Assembly (NCBI GenBank): GCA_031396205.1
Contig: JANNKH010000117.1
Coordinates: 1 to 64,000 of the forward strand
From: CAISIP01 sp031396205
Lineage (GTDB): Bacteria > Pseudomonadota > Gammaproteobacteria > Burkholderiales > Burkholderiaceae_C
Direction: 5' to 3'
DNA: 64,000 nucleotides
Part shown: one piece after another, positions 55,069-63,598 of the stretch
Layout: every line of letters starts with the position of its first letter
Numbering within the stretch: the stretch's first letter is position 1
Notes under the pieces: model-generated
Told to the model about the DNA's origin: nothing
What the model saw: the letters and a program-made list of their open reading frames with translations, nothing else
Databases searched by the model: none
Made by a program: the position numbers and the translations under genes

Positions 55069-56460
55069 ATGATTCGACTACATCCCGTCGCAGCAGCTGT
55101 TTCGCTGGCTGTCGCAACCCAGTTCGCGGCGGCCGCGCCGACCGCGTTCAGCAACTTCACGCCGCTTTCGGCTTCGGTACCCGCAGGCTCCTTGCCTGAA
55201 AGCGCGCCGTTTCTGCTCAGCAGCCCGAACTTTTCCCAGGTCTCGATCGCGGATCGTACGACCCAGCTGGCCAACGGCCAGTTCAACAGCGGCAACTGGG
55301 ACATGATCGACACCAACCGCACTGGGCCGGATGCGGGTCGGTACCTGTACACGGTGTTCGAGACCGGCCAGGCCGGCATCCAGCGGCACGACCGCCAGAG
55401 CGGCAACACCATCACGATGTGGGCCGCACCGGCCGCAGCACCGGCACTTAACAGTGCGGTTGCTTTCGATGCATCGCGCTGGACACCCTTTGGCACCTAC
55501 CTGACGGCCGAGGAGTCCTGGGGTAGCCAGCCGCAGCCGTATGGCCGGCTGTTCGAGCTGACCAACCCGACCCAGGCCAATGGCATCGGCAACGTGGTGC
55601 ACCGCAACGCGGTGGCCCGCGTTTCGCACGAAGGCCTGGCGTTCGACAAAAATAACAACATGTACTACATCGACGAGCTCAATGGCGGCAGCATCTACCG
55701 CTACAGTTCGGCCACGCCGGGCAGCGGTGCGACCTACTTCAACGGCGGTGTAAATTCCGTGCTGCGTGTGGGCGACGGCAATACACCCAACGCGACGGGA
55801 TCGTTCAGCTGGGTCGCGTTCACCGATGCCACTGGCGCCGGCCTGGCCGGTGCGGTGACCATAACTGATCCGAACGGCGTAATGTCCGTGGACGGGCGCG
55901 CCACGACCAATGTAGCGGCGTACAAGGGAACCGACTACCAGCGCCCCGAAGACCTGGAAATCCAGACCCTGACCAACGGCGACCAGATCCTGTACGTGGC
56001 CACGACCACGACGGACGAGGTGTACTCGATGAATCTTGCCACTGGAATGATGAACACCTTTGTCAGCGGCAGCACCATCGACCTGGCCACCGGAGTGGCG
56101 GTCGGCGGCGTCTTCAACAACCCGGACAACCTGGCTATCGATGCCGCCGGCAACATCTACATCATCGAAGACCAGCCAGGCGGTGCGGCAGACATCTGGT
56201 TTGCCAACGACGCAAATCGCGATGGCATTGCCGAGTCGGTCGCCCGCTGGGCCACCCTGTCAACGGTCGGCGCCGAGCCCACGGGCCTGTACTTCGATGT
56301 GACCAATCCCAACATCGCGTTCGTCAACGTGCAGCACCCCACCAGTGGTGTAGACCGCATGATCCAGATCACCGCGGTGCCCGAGCCTGAAACCTACGCG
56401 ATGATGCTGGCGGGTCTGGGCCTGCTGGGTACGATCGCGCGCCGTCGCCGTCCCAAGTAA
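55069..56460 (+). CDS. PEP-CTERM protein with PhoX/DUF839-like domain
   Basis: Secreted protein of 463 residues. A signal peptide (about 1-22, ending AAA) is followed by a PhoX-like beta-propeller region: GQAGIQRHDR, YLTAEESWGS, VARVSHEGLAFDKNNNMYYIDELNGGSIYRY and RPEDLEIQ, then NPDNLAIDAAGNIYIIED. It ends with VPEPETYAMMLAGLGLLGTIARRRR, a full PEP-CTERM signal. It is probably exported and anchored by exosortase. Phosphatase activity is possible but not shown; PhoX needs specific calcium/iron ligands I cannot check. GGAG precedes ATG 55069. Confidence 0.88.
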   Translation: MIRLHPVAAAVSLAVATQFAAAAPTAFSNFTPLSASVPAGSLPESAPFLLSSPNFSQVSIADRTTQLANGQFNSGNWDMIDTNRTGPDAGRYLYTVFETGQAGIQRHDRQSGNTITMWAAPAAAPALNSAVAFDASRWTPFGTYLTAEESWGSQPQPYGRLFELTNPTQANGIGNVVHRNAVARVSHEGLAFDKNNNMYYIDELNGGSIYRYSSATPGSGATYFNGGVNSVLRVGDGNTPNATGSFSWVAFTDATGAGLAGAVTITDPNGVMSVDGRATTNVAAYKGTDYQRPEDLEIQTLTNGDQILYVATTTTDEVYSMNLATGMMNTFVSGSTIDLATGVAVGGVFNNPDNLAIDAAGNIYIIEDQPGGAADIWFANDANRDGIAESVARWATLSTVGAEPTGLYFDVTNPNIAFVNVQHPTSGVDRMIQITAVPEPETYAMMLAGLGLLGTIARRRRPK

Positions 56461-56479
56461 GCAGTTCATCTCACCACCC

Positions 56480-56513
56480 CGACAGCGGCCCGGTTTCGGG
56501 CCGTTGTCGTTTG
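56480..56513 (+). terminator. Rho-independent terminator of the PEP-CTERM gene
   Basis: Stem of 13 bp (CGACAGCGGCCCG and its near complement, one G-U pair) with a 4-nt loop, followed by a short T-run. It lies 20 nt after the stop codon. Confidence 0.8.
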
Positions 56514-56523
56514 CGCGGCAGGC

Positions 56524-56546
56524 TGCGGTTGCGGTTGCGGTTGCGG
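56524..56546. repeat. Hexanucleotide repeat (TGCGGT) upstream of metY
   Basis: Three full copies and one partial copy of TGCGGT in tandem, between the terminator and the metY ribosome-binding site. Short enough to change length by slippage. Confidence 0.7.
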
Positions 56547-56582
56547 CATGGCCTAAGATGCGCATTTTTTGAGGAGACACCC

Positions 56583-57860
56583 ATGAAAATCGAAACCATC
56601 GCTGTCCATGGCGGCTATACACCTGACCCGACCACGAAGGCGGTCGCAGTGCCGATCTATCAGACGGTTGCCTACGCCTTTGACAACACCCAGCATGGCG
56701 CCGACCTGTTCGACCTGAAGGTGGCAGGCAACATCTACAGCCGTATCATGAACCCGACCAATGCCGTTCTGGAGGCGCGTGTGGCGGCCATGGAGGGTGG
56801 TGTCGGCGGCCTGGCGGTGGCCTCGGGCATGGCGGCCATCACCTACGCGATCCAGACAATCGCAGAGGCTGGTGACAACATCGTTTCGGCATCCACGCTG
56901 TACGGCGGCACCTACAACCTGCTGGCCCACACGCTTCCGCAGATGGGCATCGAAACCCGTTTCGCCGACTACCGCGACCCGGCTTCGTTCGCCAAGTTGA
57001 TCGACCGAAGAACCAAGGCCGTTTTCTGCGAGTCGGTCGGCAACCCCCTGGGCAATATCACCGACCTGGCCGCGCTGGCCAAGGTGGCGCATGCCGCCGG
57101 CGTTCCGCTGATCGTCGACAACACGGTTCCCAGCCCCTACCTGTGCCGACCGTTCGAACATGGCGCCGATATCGTCGTGCATTCAATGACCAAATACCTG
57201 GGCGGGCACGGCACCACGATCGGCGGCATGATCGTCGACTCCGGCAAGTTTCCGTGGGCCGAACACAAGACGCGCTTCAAACGGCTCAATGAACCCGATG
57301 TGAGCTACCACGGCGTGGTGTACACCGAGGCACTCGGCCCGGCGGCCTACATCGGTCGCGCCCGCGTCGTGCCGCTGCGCAACATGGGCGCGGCGCTGAG
57401 TCCGATGAACGCATTCCAGATCCTGCAGGGCATCGAGACGCTGGCGGTGCGCATGGACCGCATCTGCGACAACGCGCTGAGTGTGGCCCGATTCCTGAAA
57501 TCCCATGCCAAGGTCGGCTGGGTCAACTACGCCGGCCTGCGGGATCATCCCGACCATGCGCTGGTCAAGACCTACATGGGTGGACGTGCCTCCGGCATCA
57601 TCAGCTTCGGACTCAAGGCCAAGGACAGCCGTGCGGCTGGTGCCCGGTTCCAGGATGCGCTCAAGCTGTTCACCCGGCTGGTCAACATCGGCGACGCCAA
57701 GTCCCTGGCATGCCATCCAGCATCGACGACGCATCGACAGCTCGGCGCGGACGAACTGGCCAAGGCGGGGGTGCAGGAGGACATGGTGCGCCTGTCGGTG
57801 GGTATCGAACATATTGACGACCTGCTCGAGGATCTGACCCAGGCGCTGGCCAACACCTGA
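56583..57860 (+). CDS. metY: O-acetylhomoserine sulfhydrylase
   Basis: PLP enzyme of 425 residues of the Cys/Met metabolism family, joining sulfide to O-acetylhomoserine to give homocysteine. The N terminus IETIAVHGGYTPDPTTKAVAVPIYQTVAYAF is typical of MetY, and the PLP Lys204 lies in HSMTKYLGGHGT. The substrate segment LACHPASTTH near the C terminus is conserved. GAGGAG precedes ATG 56583. A hexamer repeat precedes the leader. Confidence 0.95.
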   Translation: MKIETIAVHGGYTPDPTTKAVAVPIYQTVAYAFDNTQHGADLFDLKVAGNIYSRIMNPTNAVLEARVAAMEGGVGGLAVASGMAAITYAIQTIAEAGDNIVSASTLYGGTYNLLAHTLPQMGIETRFADYRDPASFAKLIDRRTKAVFCESVGNPLGNITDLAALAKVAHAAGVPLIVDNTVPSPYLCRPFEHGADIVVHSMTKYLGGHGTTIGGMIVDSGKFPWAEHKTRFKRLNEPDVSYHGVVYTEALGPAAYIGRARVVPLRNMGAALSPMNAFQILQGIETLAVRMDRICDNALSVARFLKSHAKVGWVNYAGLRDHPDHALVKTYMGGRASGIISFGLKAKDSRAAGARFQDALKLFTRLVNIGDAKSLACHPASTTHRQLGADELAKAGVQEDMVRLSVGIEHIDDLLEDLTQALANT

Positions 57861-58086
57861 GCACCTTGCCATAGGACCCGCGTTTGCGGCGCATGAATTT
57901 TCCTGCCAGCGATGCGGGAGGCCGGGCAAGGAGTGCGCTGGCAGACCCGCCGAATCGGAAAAAAAATGTGCATCCAGAACGCCGCCGCGTGCGTAGTATG
58001 GTCTGCCGCAATCCTTTTCGGGAGGGCGGTGCGATCCAGCCATTCCGGCCGGAAGCGACCTTTTTCAACCACAAGGGATGCTCACC

Positions 58087-58983
58087 ATGACTTCTTCAAA
58101 TGCATTGCGCAAGTTGCTCGTGCCCGCCGCGGCGTTATTGGGTGCGGGTTTGCTGGCTGCAAACCCCGCACAAGCGGAAACGATTGTGGGACTGACCTCC
58201 ACCAACGCGCTGGTCCTGTTCGACAGCGCCGCGCCGACCCTGGCCGGCCCCGCCATGACGATCACCGGACTAACCGGTGCCGGCGAAAGCATCCTGGGCA
58301 TCGACTTGCGACCATCGAACGGTCTGCTATATGGTCTGGGCAGCCTGGGCAACCTGTACACCCTCAATGCGCAGACCGGAGCAGCGACCTTTGTTTCCGT
58401 CCTGTCGACGGGCCTGAGTGGTATCTCGTTTGGCGTCGACTTCAATCCAGCCGCAGACCGCCTGCGTGTCACCAGCAATGCCGGCCAGAACCTGCGCATC
58501 AATGTAAATACGGGTGCGGCCACCGTCGATGGCGCGCTCAACGGCGCGGTCACGAACATCTCTGCGTCCGCCTACACCAACAACGACAACAATCCAGCCA
58601 CCGGCACTGCGCTGTTCGGCATCAACAGCGTGAACGACAGGCTGTATAGCCAGAACCCGCCCAACGCCGGAACCCAGGTCGAGATTGGCGCGCTGGGAGT
58701 CGACACCAGCGCCGCGGCTGGCTTTGACATCAGCGGCGCAACTGGAATCGCGTTCGCATCCCTCACCAATGGCGACACCGCCAAGAGCAGCTTCTACACC
58801 ATCAATCTAGCTACCGGCGCCGCAAGCCTCACCGGTGCGTTCGGCATCGGCGGCAACACGGTCGTCGCGCCCGCCCTGCTGGACATCACTGTGGCCGCGA
58901 TACCCGAGCCATCGACCTATGCGATGCTGCTGGCGGGCCTGGCTCTGCTGGGCACTATCACCAAGCGCCGCAGGAACCGCTAA
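58087..58983 (+). CDS. PEP-CTERM protein with DUF4394-like domain
   Basis: Secreted protein of 298 residues. A signal peptide (ending NPAQA) is followed by a DUF4394-type beta-propeller-like domain with LVLFDSAAPTLAG, ILGIDLRPSNGLLYGLG, VDFNPAADRLRVTSNAGQN and YTNNDNNPATGTALFGINS. The C terminus IPEPSTYAMLLAGLALLG plus KRRR is a PEP-CTERM signal. Function of the domain is unknown. ATG 58087 follows AAGGGATG. Confidence 0.88.
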   Translation: MTSSNALRKLLVPAAALLGAGLLAANPAQAETIVGLTSTNALVLFDSAAPTLAGPAMTITGLTGAGESILGIDLRPSNGLLYGLGSLGNLYTLNAQTGAATFVSVLSTGLSGISFGVDFNPAADRLRVTSNAGQNLRINVNTGAATVDGALNGAVTNISASAYTNNDNNPATGTALFGINSVNDRLYSQNPPNAGTQVEIGALGVDTSAAAGFDISGATGIAFASLTNGDTAKSSFYTINLATGAASLTGAFGIGGNTVVAPALLDITVAAIPEPSTYAMLLAGLALLGTITKRRRNR

Positions 58984-59084
58984 GGCAAAGGGGTGGGTCG
59001 CGCGCGTTCGGTACGCGCGTGTGAACCAACCCGCGCCCTGGTTGTCGGGTATGCTGGTGCCGCATTGAATCGCTGATCACACAC

Positions 59085-60017
59085 ATGGCATGGCACGGGC
59101 CTCTCCTTATTCCTGAAACGCGGCCCTTGATCGCGTGCGTCGGTCATTGCGCGATTGATCATGTTTTCCAGGTCGAGCGGTTTCCGGACCGGGCAACCAA
59201 GACTCCGGCGCACCGTTACCGCAGTGTTGGCGGCGGCATGGCGGCCAACGCGGCGCTGGCCTGCGCCCGGCTGGGAGCCCGGGTACGGTTCGTCGGTGCG
59301 GTCGGGCCGGACGACGCCGGGCGGATGGTACGCCAGCAACTTGCCGCCGAGGGCATCGACCTGTCCCACCTGCAGGAGGTGCCCGACGCCCATACGTCTG
59401 CCTCGGCCATCATTGTCGACAGCCAGGGCGAGCGTCATATCTTCAACCACCGGGGCAACGCGCTGGCCGGCGCCCGGTTGCCCGGCGACGAGGTGTTTGC
59501 CGGGTGCGACGCAGTATTGGTCGACCCGCGCTGGCCAGCGGGCGCCCAAGCGGCTTTGACGTGGGCACGCGTCCATGGCCGCCTGTCCGTCTTCGACGCC
59601 GACGTCGCGCCTCAACACGATCTGACGACACTGGTGCCATTGGCGCAATGGGTGGTGTTTTCCGAACCCGGCCTGGCGGTCTGGTCAGGCGCGGTCGCGC
59701 AGGAGGCGGCATTGCTGCGCGCGATCTATCTCGGCGCCCGACGTGCTGCCGTCACGCTGGGTGCAAACGGCGTGATGTTGGTGGCCCAGTCGCGCTTGCA
59801 CCGGATTTCACCGTTTCCGGTGGTGAGCGTTGACTCAACGGGTGCCGGTGACGTATTCCACGGCGCCCTGACACTGGCACTGGCCAGTGGCCTGGGAGAC
59901 GTCGACGCGTGCACCTATGCCAGCGCTGCAGCGGCGCTCAAGTGCACCCACGCCGATGGCATCAGCGGTGCGCCGACCGCCGACGCCGTGCAAGCCTTTT
60001 TGCTGCAGCGGAGCTGA
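59085..60017 (+). CDS. PfkB-family sugar kinase
   Basis: Ribokinase-fold kinase of 310 residues. It has the PfkB N-terminal signature SVGGGMAANAALACARLGARVRFVGAVG and the C-terminal anion-hole/catalytic motif DSTGAGDVFHGALTLALA. It phosphorylates a sugar or keto-deoxy-sugar acid with ATP; the substrate is unknown. It stands just before the aldo/keto reductase operon but is separated from it by that operon's promoter. Confidence 0.88.
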   Translation: MAWHGPLLIPETRPLIACVGHCAIDHVFQVERFPDRATKTPAHRYRSVGGGMAANAALACARLGARVRFVGAVGPDDAGRMVRQQLAAEGIDLSHLQEVPDAHTSASAIIVDSQGERHIFNHRGNALAGARLPGDEVFAGCDAVLVDPRWPAGAQAALTWARVHGRLSVFDADVAPQHDLTTLVPLAQWVVFSEPGLAVWSGAVAQEAALLRAIYLGARRAAVTLGANGVMLVAQSRLHRISPFPVVSVDSTGAGDVFHGALTLALASGLGDVDACTYASAAAALKCTHADGISGAPTADAVQAFLLQRS

Positions 60018-60057
60018 TAACCCGGCCGCGGTGCAACGGGCGCTCCGTGACAATTTG

Positions 60058-60086
60058 TTGCACTACTAACATGTCAGTGCTATCAT
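60058..60086 (+). promoter_or_regulatory. Promoter with GntR operator (site 2) of the aldo/keto reductase operon
   Basis: -35 TTGCAC (60058-60063), 17-nt spacer, -10 TATCAT (60081-60086). The palindrome CTAACATGTCAG at 60066-60077 fills the spacer and is the exact reverse complement of site 1 before fucU. A bound repressor would block RNA polymerase. Confidence 0.6.
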
Positions 60087-60126
60087 CATCGCCGCAACAC
60101 CCCACCTGGCTGCCTTCCCTGATGCG

Positions 60127-61146
60127 ATGATCTTTGCGCCGACCACCGACGGACTGCACCTGGGTCTGGGCGGTGCGCCGCTGGGCAACCTGTTCACGGC
60201 GATCAGCAACGATGCGGCCAAGGCGCTGGTGCAAACGGCCTGGGCCTCGGGTTGCCGCAGCTTCGATACCGCGCCGCATTATGGCAATGGGCTCAGCGAG
60301 CACCGGCTGGGAATGGCGTTACGCGACCATGATCGCGCAAGCTACACCCTGTCCACCAAGGTCGGTCGACTGCTGGTTCCAGAGCCGTCTGCGCCGCGCG
60401 CGCAAAACGGCTATGTCGATGTATTGCCATTCGTGCAGGCCTGGGACTATTCGACGCGCGGTGTTCGCCGCAGCGTCGAGGACAGCCTGCAGCGCCTGGG
60501 ACTGGCCACAGTGGATGCAGCCTTTGTGCACGACTGCGACGCCGGAGTGCATGGCCAGGACTATCCCCGTGTGCTGCGCCAGGTGCTGGACGAGGCTCTG
60601 CCCGAGTTGCGCCGCATGCGCGGCGAAGGCTTGCTGCGCCATGTCGGCCTGGGCGTCAACGATGTGCAGGTGTGCCTGGACGTGTTGCGCCAGGCCGATC
60701 TGGACTGCCTGCTGCTGGCCGGTCGCTACAGCCTGGTGGATCACAGCGCGCTGGCGCAACTGCTGCCTCTTTGCGAGCAACGCGGCGTGCGCATTGCCGT
60801 GGGTGGCGTGTTCAATTCCGGCATCCTGGCCACCGGCGTGCACGCCAGCGGGACCACGCCGGTGCGATTCAACTATACGCAGGCACCTCAGGCTTGGATC
60901 GACCGGGTGGCCGCCGTGGAGGAGGTCTGTGACCGGCACTCGGTCCCGCTGCGCGCCGCGGCCCTGCAATTCCCGCTGGCCCATCCGGCGGTCGAGATCG
61001 TGCTGCTCGGGCCCCAGGACCGTTCCCAGTGGGAGGACGGCATGGTGATGCTGCGCCATCGCATACCCGCTGCGTTCTGGCAGGAATTGCGGGCCAGGGC
61101 TCTGGTACCGGCAGCCGCGCCGCTGCCAAACAGCAAGCGCGCATGA
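60127..61146 (+). CDS. Aldo/keto reductase (probable L-fucose/aldose 1-dehydrogenase)
   Basis: Enzyme of 339 residues of the AKR superfamily, close to D-threo-aldose 1-dehydrogenases and L-fucose dehydrogenases. The tetrad is visible: Asp and Tyr in FDTAPHYGNGLSE, Lys in LSTKVGR, His in DAAFVHDCD. It should oxidise the sugar anomer to a lactone with NAD(P). It shares the GntR operator with fucU and overlaps the lactonase gene by 4 nt (ATGA). Confidence 0.87.
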   Translation: MIFAPTTDGLHLGLGGAPLGNLFTAISNDAAKALVQTAWASGCRSFDTAPHYGNGLSEHRLGMALRDHDRASYTLSTKVGRLLVPEPSAPRAQNGYVDVLPFVQAWDYSTRGVRRSVEDSLQRLGLATVDAAFVHDCDAGVHGQDYPRVLRQVLDEALPELRRMRGEGLLRHVGLGVNDVQVCLDVLRQADLDCLLLAGRYSLVDHSALAQLLPLCEQRGVRIAVGGVFNSGILATGVHASGTTPVRFNYTQAPQAWIDRVAAVEEVCDRHSVPLRAAALQFPLAHPAVEIVLLGPQDRSQWEDGMVMLRHRIPAAFWQELRARALVPAAAPLPNSKRA

Positions 61147-61958
61147 TCGACGCGCATTTCCATATCTGGCAGTTGTCGCGTGGCGATTACGGCTGGCTGA
61201 ACTCCGCGATGGGCAGCATCTATCGGGATATCACACTGGACGATTGGCGCCGCGAGAGCCGTCCCCGGGGAGTGAATGCGGGCGTGCTGGTGCAGGCTGC
61301 GCCAACCGAGGCGGAAACCTGTTTCCTGTTGCAGCAGGCCCAGCACGCCGCCGATGTGCTGGGCGTCGTCGGCTGGGTCGATCTATTGGCGCCGCTGGCG
61401 CCGGCTCGCATCGCTGCGCTGGCCGCGCAACCCGGCAAACTCAAGGCCCTACGCCCGATGCTGCAGGACATCGCCGATCCCGACTGGATCCTGCAAGAGG
61501 CCTTGCAACCGGCGTTCGAAGCCATGTTGGCTTGTGACCTCGCGTTCGATGCGCTGGTCAAGCCGGCACATCTGCCGCGCATCGCGGTTATCGCGCGTCG
61601 TTACCCGACTCTGCGCATCGTGATCGACCACGCGGCCAAGCCCGACATCGCGCACGGCCAATGGGCGCACTGGGCTGACGGCCTGGCCCTGCTGGCGCCC
61701 CAGTCGCAGGTGGCGTGCAAACTGTCGGGCCTGTGGACCGAAGCGGCACCCGACACGCCTGTAGCTGCGCTGGCGCCGTATGTGCGCTACGTACTGGACT
61801 GTTTTGGGGCCTCGCGGGTCTTGTGGGGCAGCGACTGGCCGGTACTCGAGCGCGCGGGGGACTATGCCGCCTGGAATGCGGCGGCGACCGGCACGTTGAG
61901 CGCGGCGCAGCATGCCGAGGTAACGGACGCAGTCGCCCGACGGGTTTATCGGTTGTAG
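61143..61958 (+). CDS. Amidohydrolase-2 family sugar lactonase (probable L-fuconolactonase)
   Basis: Metal-dependent TIM-barrel hydrolase of 271 residues. It starts MIDAHFHIWQLSRGDYGWL with the HxH motif of fuconolactonases; IVIDHAAKPD and VLWGSDWPVLERAGDY complete the active site. Members open the lactone made by sugar dehydrogenases. Coupling with the aldo/keto reductase supports a role in oxidative L-fucose-like catabolism. ATG 61143 overlaps the reductase stop. Confidence 0.88.
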   Translation: MIDAHFHIWQLSRGDYGWLNSAMGSIYRDITLDDWRRESRPRGVNAGVLVQAAPTEAETCFLLQQAQHAADVLGVVGWVDLLAPLAPARIAALAAQPGKLKALRPMLQDIADPDWILQEALQPAFEAMLACDLAFDALVKPAHLPRIAVIARRYPTLRIVIDHAAKPDIAHGQWAHWADGLALLAPQSQVACKLSGLWTEAAPDTPVAALAPYVRYVLDCFGASRVLWGSDWPVLERAGDYAAWNAAATGTLSAAQHAEVTDAVARRVYRL

Positions 61959-62029
61959 CCTTTTTACCAGTCTCTGTCCCGCCGGAGCGCGGACTTGATA
62001 CGATGGGGGAAATTCCAGAAAGCCTTCCC

Positions 62030-63502
62030 ATGAATGCCCCCCTGCACAAGGAACTGTCGCGCAATGTGTTGAACGATGCCCTGGCTCTGGAGCATGCCGA
62101 CGCCAAGTGGGACGGCGATATCGTCGGCCAGCTGATGGACTACATCCAGGTGCCGGCCAAGTCGCCCGGATTCGATGCGGCCTGGGCAGAGCATGGCCAC
62201 ATCGAAACCGTGTTGCGCTCGGCTGCGACTTGGGTCGAGGCGCAAAGGATCGACGGCCTGCAGCTGGAGATCGTGCGCATCGAAGGCCGCACGCCGGTGC
62301 TGTTCTTCGAGCTCGACGCAACGCGGGTGGACTCCGCCCAAACGGTGCTGATGTACGGCCACCTGGACAAGCAACCCGAATTTACCGGCTGGCGCAACGA
62401 CCTTGGCCCCTGGACGCCGAAATATGAAGATGGCAAGCTGTATGGGCGCGGCGGCGCCGACGATGGCTATGCGGTCTACGCCAGCATCGCGGCAATACAG
62501 GCACTCAAAGCCCAAGGTGTGCCCCATCCGCGCATCGTGGGCCTGGTGGAGACCTGCGAAGAGAGCGGTTCCTACGATCTGCTGCCCTATGTCGATGCAC
62601 TGCGTCCGCGCCTGGGCGACGTGGCGCTGGTCATCTGCCTGGACTCGGGCGCCGGCAATTACGACCAGTTGTGGCTGACCACCAGCCTGCGCGGCATGGC
62701 CAGCGGCACGCTCAAAGTCGAGGTGCTGACCGAAGGCATCCATTCGGGCGACGCCTCCGGCCTGGTGCCGTCGAGTTTTCGCATCATGCGCCAGGTGCTG
62801 GACCGGCTTGAAGACAGCGCGACCGGCCGACTGCTGCCGGCCAGCTTCCATTGCGAGGTGCCATCGGATCGGCTCGCCCAGGCCCGGGCCACGGCAGCGA
62901 TCCTGGGCGATGAGGTAACCCGGCGTTTTCCGTGGGCGCATTACGACTGCGAGGGCGCGCGCAGCTTCGTGCTGCCCACCACATCCGACCCGGTGCAGGC
63001 CTTGATCAACCGCACCTGGACACCAACACTCAGCGTCACCGGGGCCGAGGGCTTTCCGGCCTTGGCTGACGCCGGCAACGTATTGCGCCCCTACACCGCG
63101 TTCAAGCTCAGCTTGCGCTTGCCGCCCTTGGTGGATGCCGCTCATGCGGTGCAAGAAATGAAGGCCTTGCTCGAGGACGACGCGCCCTACCAGGCGCGCG
63201 TTACGTTTGAGTGCAAGGGCGGCGCAACGGGTTGGAACGCGCCGCCCATGGTGCCGTGGTTCGAGCAGGCGCTCCATGCGGCGTCGACGGCACATTTCGA
63301 CGCTCCCTGCGGATATATCGGGCAGGGCGGAACCATTCCACTGATGAACATGCTCGAACGCGGCTTTCCCAAGGCGCAGATGATGGTGTGCGGGGTGCTG
63401 GGCCCCAAAAGCAATGCCCATGGACCGAATGAGTTCCTGCATGTGCCCTACGCCAAGAAGCTGACTGCTGCTGTTGCCCGGGTCATCGTCAGTTTGCCAT
63501 GA
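62030..63502 (+). CDS. M20-family metallopeptidase (CNDP/ArgE-like)
   Basis: Zinc peptidase of 490 residues. Metal ligands and catalytic acids are seen in VLMYGHLDKQPEF, GRGGADDGYAVY, ETCEESGSYD, ICLDSGAGNYD and, at the end, AHGPNEFLHVPYAKK. An inserted dimerisation domain lies at about 215-375. Substrates are usually dipeptides or N-acyl amino acids. ATG 62030 is the natural start; the longer frame to 61715 overlaps the lactonase gene. No signal peptide. Confidence 0.9.
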   Translation: MNAPLHKELSRNVLNDALALEHADAKWDGDIVGQLMDYIQVPAKSPGFDAAWAEHGHIETVLRSAATWVEAQRIDGLQLEIVRIEGRTPVLFFELDATRVDSAQTVLMYGHLDKQPEFTGWRNDLGPWTPKYEDGKLYGRGGADDGYAVYASIAAIQALKAQGVPHPRIVGLVETCEESGSYDLLPYVDALRPRLGDVALVICLDSGAGNYDQLWLTTSLRGMASGTLKVEVLTEGIHSGDASGLVPSSFRIMRQVLDRLEDSATGRLLPASFHCEVPSDRLAQARATAAILGDEVTRRFPWAHYDCEGARSFVLPTTSDPVQALINRTWTPTLSVTGAEGFPALADAGNVLRPYTAFKLSLRLPPLVDAAHAVQEMKALLEDDAPYQARVTFECKGGATGWNAPPMVPWFEQALHAASTAHFDAPCGYIGQGGTIPLMNMLERGFPKAQMMVCGVLGPKSNAHGPNEFLHVPYAKKLTAAVARVIVSLP

Positions 63503-63598
63503 GCCCGGCGCCCATGCGTTCGATGGCGGCGCCCTGTGTTGCCGCCTCTGCCCTGTTTCGGGCGTACCGCGTCGCGATGCGCGATGCGGAAAGCCTCG

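Noticed and set aside
58990..59036. GC-rich palindrome after the DUF4394 PEP-CTERM gene as a terminator
   Set aside because: CGCGCG repeats pair, but there is no T-run, so it was not called.
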